DNA of 6,243 nt from an uncultured Verrucomicrobia subdivision 3 bacterium (GTDB taxonomy: Bacteria > Verrucomicrobiota > Verrucomicrobiia > Limisphaerales > UBA11358): the NCBI GenBank assembly GCA_903861445.1, contig CAIOUK010000292.1, positions 1 to 6,243 on the forward strand. Direction: 5' to 3'. The translations under genes and the position numbers were made by a program. The notes below the pieces were generated by a model. It had not been told where the DNA came from. It saw only the letters and a list, made by a program, of their open reading frames with translations, and searched no databases. Shown piece after piece: positions 1 through 3,883 of the stretch; the stretch's first letter is position 1, and every line of letters begins with the position of its first letter.

Positions 1-1344
1 CATCATCGGCACGAGGCAGACCATCAGGCCGCCGCCGCAGATGATACCCATTTCCTTGATGCCCTTGAAATCGGTGAACGCCATCGCCGCGAACGCGCCC
101 GCCGTCGTCAGCGCGCCGGTGAAAATGCCCTGACCGGTGAACACCATCGCCTTGGTCAGCGCCTCCGCCTCGGTTTTGCCGTGGTGCAATTCCTCTTCGT
201 AGCGCGTGATAAGATGGACGCCAAAATCAATCGCAAGGCCGATGAGCATCGGCAAAAACGTGATCGTCAAAATGTTCAGATGCCCGATCGTCAGCGTCGC
301 AAATGCGAACGTGTAGGCCAGACCGACCAGCAAACAGATGGAGGCCTTGATGGGCCGCCCCGTTTCATTGTAGCCGTAAATAAAAATCAAAACGCACAGC
401 ACGAAGGAAACAATGCCCGCCACCGTGGTGTCCTTCTGCGACTGTGCCATCTCGTCCAGTTCCAGCACCGGCTCGCCCGTCAGGCCGACATTCACGCCGG
501 AAACTTCAGCTTTGGTCTGCGCGATCAATTGCCGGATGCGATCTACGGCGTCGTCGTTCAAGTCGGCGTTCGGCGCGTGGGCGGTCACCAGAAAAATTTT
601 ACCGCGATTGAACGTGATATAAGTTTCCGCCGCGCCTTGATCGTCGGGATTGAACAGCGCGGTTACGCCCGGCGACGGCGGCGTGCCGGCACGGCCGAGG
701 CTTTCGCGCGCCTGAGTCAAAATCCGTTCCAGCGCCGGCAGCGATTTCACCAGCGAATCCGTCTGCGCATTCTGCTCGCGCTTGGCCGTGCGGAACTGCG
801 TGTTGACCAGATCAAAAAACGAAACCAGATTCGTCGTCTGCGAAAATTTTTGGATAAACGGCAAATCATCCTTCAGCGTGTCGCGCAAACCGGCCAGATC
901 TTTTTCCGGCACGAACATCAGCGCCTTGCTGCCCATCATCGGCAAATCGCCCTTGTAAAAAACATCCTTGAACAGGTTGGTTTCAATCAGTTCCTTGCCA
1001 CCGGGCTTGGCGGCTATCTTGATTTTGGCCGCCTCCAGCCGCGCGCCGAGCCGCTCGACGAACTGCCGGTTTTTTTCCACGTTCTCACTTTCAACCACCA
1101 CCACGAGGTCGTCCTGCTGGGGAAACTCTTTTTGATACGCGAGGTAATTATGGTGGTAGCGCTTCTCACCACCGACGAGGTTGTCGCGGTTCGTGTCGAA
1201 CTGCAAAAACGCAATCGTGTAGGCGATGCACGCAATGAATAGCACCACCTGCGGCCAGAAAAACCAGCGCGGGTTTTTCAGGATGGCGGCGGTGAGCTTG
1301 CCGAGCAAGCGTGCGAGAAAACTGTCTGGACTTAACGGCTTCAA
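1..1344 (-). CDS. MMPL/RND-superfamily exporter, N-terminal 448 residues (gene runs off the window)
   Basis: This is the first part of a large inner-membrane exporter of the MMPL/RND superfamily, which moves lipids or other hydrophobic molecules using the proton gradient. The frame stays open from a TTG at 1344 to the window edge. Residues 27-47 form the first membrane helix and are followed by DTNRDNLVG, the usual opening of the periplasmic domain (about 50-300). Helices follow at about 305-325, 333-352, 355-382, 405-426 and 433-448. The fourth contains GLAIDFGVHLITRYEEE (D373), the family's conserved transmembrane motif. No in-frame ATG precedes the conserved first helix. The TTG has a good Shine-Dalgarno nine bases upstream and lies 4 nt after the UPF0145 stop, so translational coupling is likely. 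The usual family length is 750-900 residues, so the C-terminal half is missing here. The substrate is unknown; a hopanoid or lipid exporter (HpnN-like) is possible but not shown. Confidence 0.9.
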   Translation of the reverse strand, partial: MKPLSPDSFLARLLGKLTAAILKNPRWFFWPQVVLFIACIAYTIAFLQFDTNRDNLVGGEKRYHHNYLAYQKEFPQQDDLVVVVESENVEKNRQFVERLGARLEAAKIKIAAKPGGKELIETNLFKDVFYKGDLPMMGSKALMFVPEKDLAGLRDTLKDDLPFIQKFSQTTNLVSFFDLVNTQFRTAKREQNAQTDSLVKSLPALERILTQARESLGRAGTPPSPGVTALFNPDDQGAAETYITFNRGKIFLVTAHAPNADLNDDAVDRIRQLIAQTKAEVSGVNVGLTGEPVLELDEMAQSQKDTTVAGIVSFVLCVLIFIYGYNETGRPIKASICLLVGLAYTFAFATLTIGHLNILTITFLPMLIGLAIDFGVHLITRYEEELHHGKTEAEALTKAMVFTGQGIFTGALTTAGAFAAMAFTDFKGIKEMGIICGGGLMVCLVPMM

Positions 1345-1348
1345 GGAT

Positions 1349-1684
1349 TCACGCCTTCTCCACAAACACCGCCGTGCCGTAGCACAGCACTTCCGTGATG
1401 CCGGGCGCAATTTCCGTGGCGTCGTAGCGCACGCCGATCACGGCGTTCGCGCCGAGCTGGCCCGCGTGGGTGAGCATGAGATTGAACGTATCTTCGCGCG
1501 TGCGTTCGCAGAGATTCGTGTAGATGGAAATATTGCCGCCGAAAATGGACTGGATGCTCGCGCCGAAATTGCCGACCACCGAACGCGAGCGCACCATGAT
1601 GCCGCGCACCACGCCGAAGGATTTGGTGAGGCGATAACCGGGCAACTCAAACGCCGTCGTCGTCAAAGGATGGGTCAGACTCAT
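1349..1684 (-). CDS. YbjQ / UPF0145 family protein
   Basis: This is a small soluble protein of 111 residues, matching the roughly 105-110 typical of the UPF0145/YbjQ family (often labelled 'heavy-metal-binding domain' although its function is not settled). The family pattern is clear. An N-terminal strand leads to SFGVVRGIMVRSRS (22-35), then a glycine-rich segment FGASIQSIFGG (40-50). A helix with ERTREDTFNLML (60-71) follows, then the signature LGANAVIGVRYD (77-88), and a final strand ends in YGTAVFVEK. Family members assemble into pentamer-like rings; that is family knowledge, not visible here. The ATG at 1684 is the natural start. No clear Shine-Dalgarno precedes it. It is 46 nt downstream of the DUF2752 gene and 4 nt upstream of the exporter start, so it probably belongs to the same transcript. 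No membrane segment or signal peptide is present. Confidence 0.9.
   Translation of the reverse strand: MSLTHPLTTTAFELPGYRLTKSFGVVRGIMVRSRSVVGNFGASIQSIFGGNISIYTNLCERTREDTFNLMLTHAGQLGANAVIGVRYDATEIAPGITEVLCYGTAVFVEKA
1354..1361 (-). promoter_or_regulatory. Shine-Dalgarno for the TTG start of the MMPL exporter
   Basis: On the minus strand GGAGAAGG lies 9 nt before the TTG at 1344-1342 and inside the last codons of the UPF0145 gene. It is the only strong Shine-Dalgarno I see among the six minus-strand genes. It decides the TTG start, because no ATG or GTG lies between it and the first transmembrane helix. Confidence 0.6.
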
Positions 1685-1730
1685 AAGCCGTTAATTGAAC
1701 ACGACCCCGCGAGTCGGCAAAAGCCAAATC

Positions 1731-2150
1731 TCATGGCGAAAGAAAGGCAAACGCCGGCAGATTCCGCAACACGGCGAACACCAACGCGACGATGAGCAAC
1801 GGCCAGAGAAATTTTACCGGAAAAAATTCGCCCGGCGACTGCCTGCGAAATCTCTTCACGCCAAACCACGTTCCACGAACGGCTAATCCCGCCAACGCGA
1901 AGACCAACAGCACATTGTCGTGCAGCGCGACCGAAAAGTTGCCGTGGAGCAGCGCGTAGAGCGCCCGCGTCATACCGCAACCGGGACAGTTCCAGCCGGT
2001 AAGCTGGTGAAACTGACACGTGGGATAAATCTTATGCGTCGAGGGATTAAAGAAAAACACCACGGCGGCGATACCCAAAACCATGACCGCCACGATGACG
2101 CCCGCAAAGCGCGTGTTGGTGGCGGCAATTGGGGACGGCGCGGGGTTCAT
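1731..2150 (-). CDS. DUF2752 family small membrane protein
   Basis: This is a 139-residue integral membrane protein of the DUF2752 family, whose function is unknown. The first helix spans about residues 15-34. It is followed by the diagnostic motif YPTCQFHQLTGWNCPGCGMTR (42-62), in which C45, C55 and C58 are the conserved cysteines and GCGMTRA the family core. Further hydrophobic stretches lie at about 76-93 and 110-128, separated by a basic loop (GVKRFRRQ). The cysteine spacing suggests metal binding or a redox pair, but that is inference. The ATG at 2150 abuts the TGA of the preceding gene (TGA-ATG with no gap), a classic arrangement for coupled translation. Together with the upstream GYF_2/DUF4190-like protein it resembles small membrane-protein clusters that I recall from other environmental bacteria. 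Confidence 0.9.
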   Translation of the reverse strand: MNPAPSPIAATNTRFAGVIVAVMVLGIAAVVFFFNPSTHKIYPTCQFHQLTGWNCPGCGMTRALYALLHGNFSVALHDNVLLVFALAGLAVRGTWFGVKRFRRQSPGEFFPVKFLWPLLIVALVFAVLRNLPAFAFLSP

Positions 2151-2642
2151 TCAAATGGCGTCGAAATGCCAATGCACGTTGGCCGGCGTCATCGCGAGTT
2201 GAAATAAGGCCAAGCCGAAACTCACGAGCAAACTCACCACCGAACAAATTAAGCCGGCCAACGCCAATCCCCAGCCCGATTGCTTGTGCACCTGCCCGTT
2301 AATCTGCACCAGCGCCACAATGGAAAAAATCAGACCAAGAATATTGAAGGGACAACCGCAGCAGCACGTCAGCGAAATCAAGCCGCAGATAAATCCCGCC
2401 GTCGCAAAACCGTTGGTGCCGTTTGCTGAAACGGCGTTCGCTTTCAGCGGCGCGATGACCGGTGGCGCGCCAGCCAGTTCGCTGGAAAATTCCGGCAGCA
2501 GGCCGAGGAACGTCCATTCCGCCGCGCCTTCCGCAACCACGGCCGTGCGCGCATCCACGCGGCCTTGCGCAATCCATTCGCGGATTTTTTCCGCGCCGAC
2601 GGGACCATAGGTCTGGCCGTCGTTGCCGATGATTTTATACAT
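2151..2642 (-). CDS. GYF_2 domain + DUF4190-like membrane protein
   Basis: This is a 163-residue membrane protein with two modules. Residues 2-52 form a GYF_2 (DUF4339) domain: YKIIGNDGQTYGPV, I20, W23, the GR at 27-28, W43 and the closing PEF at 50-52 fit the family consensus. GYF domains generally bind proline-rich peptides; whether GYF_2 does so is not established. After a linker (53-77) comes a DUF4190-like region. It has hydrophobic segments at about 79-93, 99-113 and 124-148, with a cysteine-rich turn CCCGCPFN (93-100) and the typical GLIFSIVALVQI and GWGLALAGLICS stretches. It starts 3 nt after the stop of the neighbouring GYF_2 gene and ends flush with the DUF2752 start. No Shine-Dalgarno is visible, so it may depend on coupled translation. 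The function is unknown; a membrane scaffold or adaptor is a guess. Confidence 0.85.
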   Translation of the reverse strand: MYKIIGNDGQTYGPVGAEKIREWIAQGRVDARTAVVAEGAAEWTFLGLLPEFSSELAGAPPVIAPLKANAVSANGTNGFATAGFICGLISLTCCCGCPFNILGLIFSIVALVQINGQVHKQSGWGLALAGLICSVVSLLVSFGLALFQLAMTPANVHWHFDAI

Positions 2643-2645
2643 GGT

Positions 2646-2960
2646 TCAATGATGTCCCGGTTTTTTAGGCCACAGCCAGATTAATTCCAAAATCAAAAGA
2701 ATGACAACGAGCGTGACGCTCGCCAGCGCAAACCAAAACTTGGGCGGCCGCGGCTCGGTTGGCAGGGGCGGCAGCGGAAACAGGTCGGCAAATTCCGGCA
2801 CGGATTCGAGATACACCCAGTCTTTTGTGCCGACGGGCAGCGTCGGCGTTTTTTTGACGAGCCGGCCTTGCGCGACCCACTGACGGATTTGTTCGGCGGA
2901 AATCGGCCCGTATTCTTTGCCGTCCGCGCCCATCACTTTGTAGGTTGACGAGGTAGTCAT
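2646..2960 (-). CDS. GYF_2 domain protein with C-terminal membrane anchor
   Basis: This is a 104-residue protein. Residues 6-57 form a GYF_2 domain (YKVMGADGKEYGPI, Q24-I25, W28, GRL, W48, PEF at 55-57). It is clearly paralogous to the N-terminus of the next gene. A proline-rich linker follows (FPLPPLPTEPRPPK, 61-74), then a single hydrophobic helix (75-97) and a short basic tail PKKPGHH. With no signal peptide, the GYF domain should face the cytoplasm, tail-anchored. The linker is notable because GYF-type domains recognise proline-rich peptides, so self-association or pairing with the neighbouring protein is conceivable (inference). The start ATG at 2960 overlaps the lpxA stop by 4 nt (ATGA), indicating coupled translation. 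The function is unknown. Confidence 0.85.
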   Translation of the reverse strand: MTTSSTYKVMGADGKEYGPISAEQIRQWVAQGRLVKKTPTLPVGTKDWVYLESVPEFADLFPLPPLPTEPRPPKFWFALASVTLVVILLILELIWLWPKKPGHH

Positions 2961-3754
2961 GCTTCATCGGCGGCGGAACTTCCGATGCTGCTGTCGGAAC
3001 ACACGCCGCGTTTGGCGCTGGCGATAAACGCCAGCATGGTTTTGGCCGCCGCCCCGGTGAACGTCGCTTGCGCTTCGGCCACCGCTTCCCGCGTATTTTT
3101 TCCGCTGCGAAACAACGCGCGGTAAAGCCGCTTCAATTCTAGCCGTTCGTCAGCGCTGAATCCGGCGCGGCGCAGGCCGACGATGTTCAGCCCGCAAATC
3201 TCGTTCAAGCGACGCACGACGGTGAATGGTGGCAAATCTTTGCTGATGCCCGAACCGCCCTGCATCATCGCCAGCGTGCCGACGCGGCAAAATTGGTGCA
3301 CAAGACAGCAGCCGGAAATAAACGCGCGATCTTCCACAACCACATGGCCCGCGAGAAAACAGCCACCGCCGAGAATGACATGATTGCCGACGACCGTGTT
3401 GTGGCCGACGTGCGCGTGCGGCGTCAGGAAATTATGCGAGCCGATGACGGTGTCCTCCGTCAGCGTGTTCGAGCAATTCACCGTGACGTGTTCGCGGAAA
3501 ATATTATGGTCGCCGATGCGGAGGCGCGTCGGTTCACCCTTGTATTTCACGTCCACCGGCGCATCGCCGATGACGCAGCCGGCGTGAAAGCGGTTGCCCT
3601 TACCGATGGTCGTCGCGCCCAGCAGACAGACTTGCGGCCCGATGATGCAGTCGTCGCCGACCACCACGCCGGCCTCGATGACGGCGCACGGGCCAACGGA
3701 GACGTTGGCACCGAGCTTGGCCTGCGGATGGATGACGGCACTGGGATGGATCAT
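2957..3754 (-). CDS. lpxA: Acyl-ACP--UDP-N-acetylglucosamine O-acyltransferase (LpxA)
   Basis: This cytoplasmic enzyme transfers a 3-hydroxyacyl chain from acyl carrier protein to the 3-OH of UDP-GlcNAc, the first step of lipid A synthesis. The 265 residues compare with 262 in E. coli. Residues 3-180 are left-handed beta-helix hexapeptide repeats (IGDHNI, VVGNHVI and others). The landmark YKGEPTRLRIGD lies at 71-82. By alignment from memory, the E. coli catalytic H125 matches H118 in AHVGHN, with H122, H144 and H160 matching H115, H137 and H153 (VHQFC). K70 matches K76. The acyl-chain ruler position (E. coli G173) is G166, which leaves room for a long acyl chain. The helical C-terminus begins at about GLRRAGFS (193-200). 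The ATG at 3754 starts right at the hexapeptide fold and lacks a clear Shine-Dalgarno. The gene heads the minus-strand operon; no fabZ, lpxD or lpxB is in view. An LpxA paralogue with a modified substrate is the alternative. Confidence 0.94.
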   Translation of the reverse strand: MIHPSAVIHPQAKLGANVSVGPCAVIEAGVVVGDDCIIGPQVCLLGATTIGKGNRFHAGCVIGDAPVDVKYKGEPTRLRIGDHNIFREHVTVNCSNTLTEDTVIGSHNFLTPHAHVGHNTVVGNHVILGGGCFLAGHVVVEDRAFISGCCLVHQFCRVGTLAMMQGGSGISKDLPPFTVVRRLNEICGLNIVGLRRAGFSADERLELKRLYRALFRSGKNTREAVAEAQATFTGAAAKTMLAFIASAKRGVCSDSSIGSSAADEA

Positions 3755-3785
3755 TTACCACAGATAACCATAGATGGCCCCGAAT

Positions 3786-3838
3786 GAAAAATGATTTTTC
3801 CGTGCCGACGGGTCGTTGACAACGACTCTGGCCGGCAC
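3786..3838. repeat. Two tight dyads and an outer inverted repeat in the divergent region
   Basis: GAAAAAT-G-ATTTTTC occupies 3786-3800 and GTCGTTG-A-CAACGAC occupies 3812-3826. Both are perfect 7-bp palindromes with a single central base, and 11 nt separate them. The second is nested in a longer inverted repeat, with GTGCCG at 3802-3807 pairing with CGGCAC at 3833-3838. This could be an operator, a transcript hairpin or part of a dispersed repeat. Read on the minus strand, the area is part of an open frame containing TTKHTKHTKK, which I recall as a typical translation of such repeats in Verrucomicrobiota-like genomes. Confidence 0.6.
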
Positions 3839-3841
3839 CTT

Positions 3842-3868
3842 TTTCGTGTGTTTCGTGTGTTTCGTGGT
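3842..3868. repeat. 9-bp tandem repeat (TTTCGTGTG, three copies)
   Basis: Two exact copies of TTTCGTGTG are followed by a variant TTTCGTGGT, ending 15 nt before the ATG of the U32 gene. Its sequence is that of a dispersed short repeat, not a binding site I recognise. The TAA at 3869-3871 just after it closes the U32 frame, so the repeat is outside that coding sequence. Confidence 0.7.
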
Positions 3869-3883
3869 TAAATTGGTTCTGAA

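Larger units (their letters stand above)
3755..3883. promoter_or_regulatory. Divergent promoter region between lpxA and the U32 gene
   Basis: These 129 nt separate two genes transcribed away from each other, so promoters for both must lie here or within the flanking genes. A TTGACA hexamer occurs on the plus strand at 3816-3821, but no good -10 lies 16-18 nt downstream. On the minus strand TTGTCA at the same place has AAAAAT 17 nt downstream, a weak candidate for lpxA. Neither assignment is firm. Almost all of the region is repeat-like (dyads and a 9-bp tandem repeat, listed separately). Neither start codon has a recognisable Shine-Dalgarno. Confidence 0.45.

Noticed and set aside
181..1242. 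Long plus-strand open frame of 353 codons
   Set aside because: It lies antisense to the MMPL exporter, whose frame has clear transmembrane and GLAIDFGVHL motifs. Its translation is rich in Arg, Gln and His with no recognisable domain, typical of antisense frames in GC-rich DNA.
1685..1730. Possible terminator or promoter between the DUF2752 and UPF0145 genes
   Set aside because: Only 4-5 bp stems (for example GGC-TTTT-GCC) without a U-run; too weak to call. It is more likely a plain intra-operon spacer.
1226..1795. Plus-strand open frame of 189 codons
   Set aside because: It spans two convincing minus-strand genes and their junction; no domain or Shine-Dalgarno supports it.
3816..3844. Perfect TTGACA as a sigma-70 promoter for the U32 gene
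   Set aside because: The hexamer at the expected -10 distance (CTTTTT) is poor and the TTGACA is part of a palindromic repeat. I kept it only as a weak hint in the intergenic entry.
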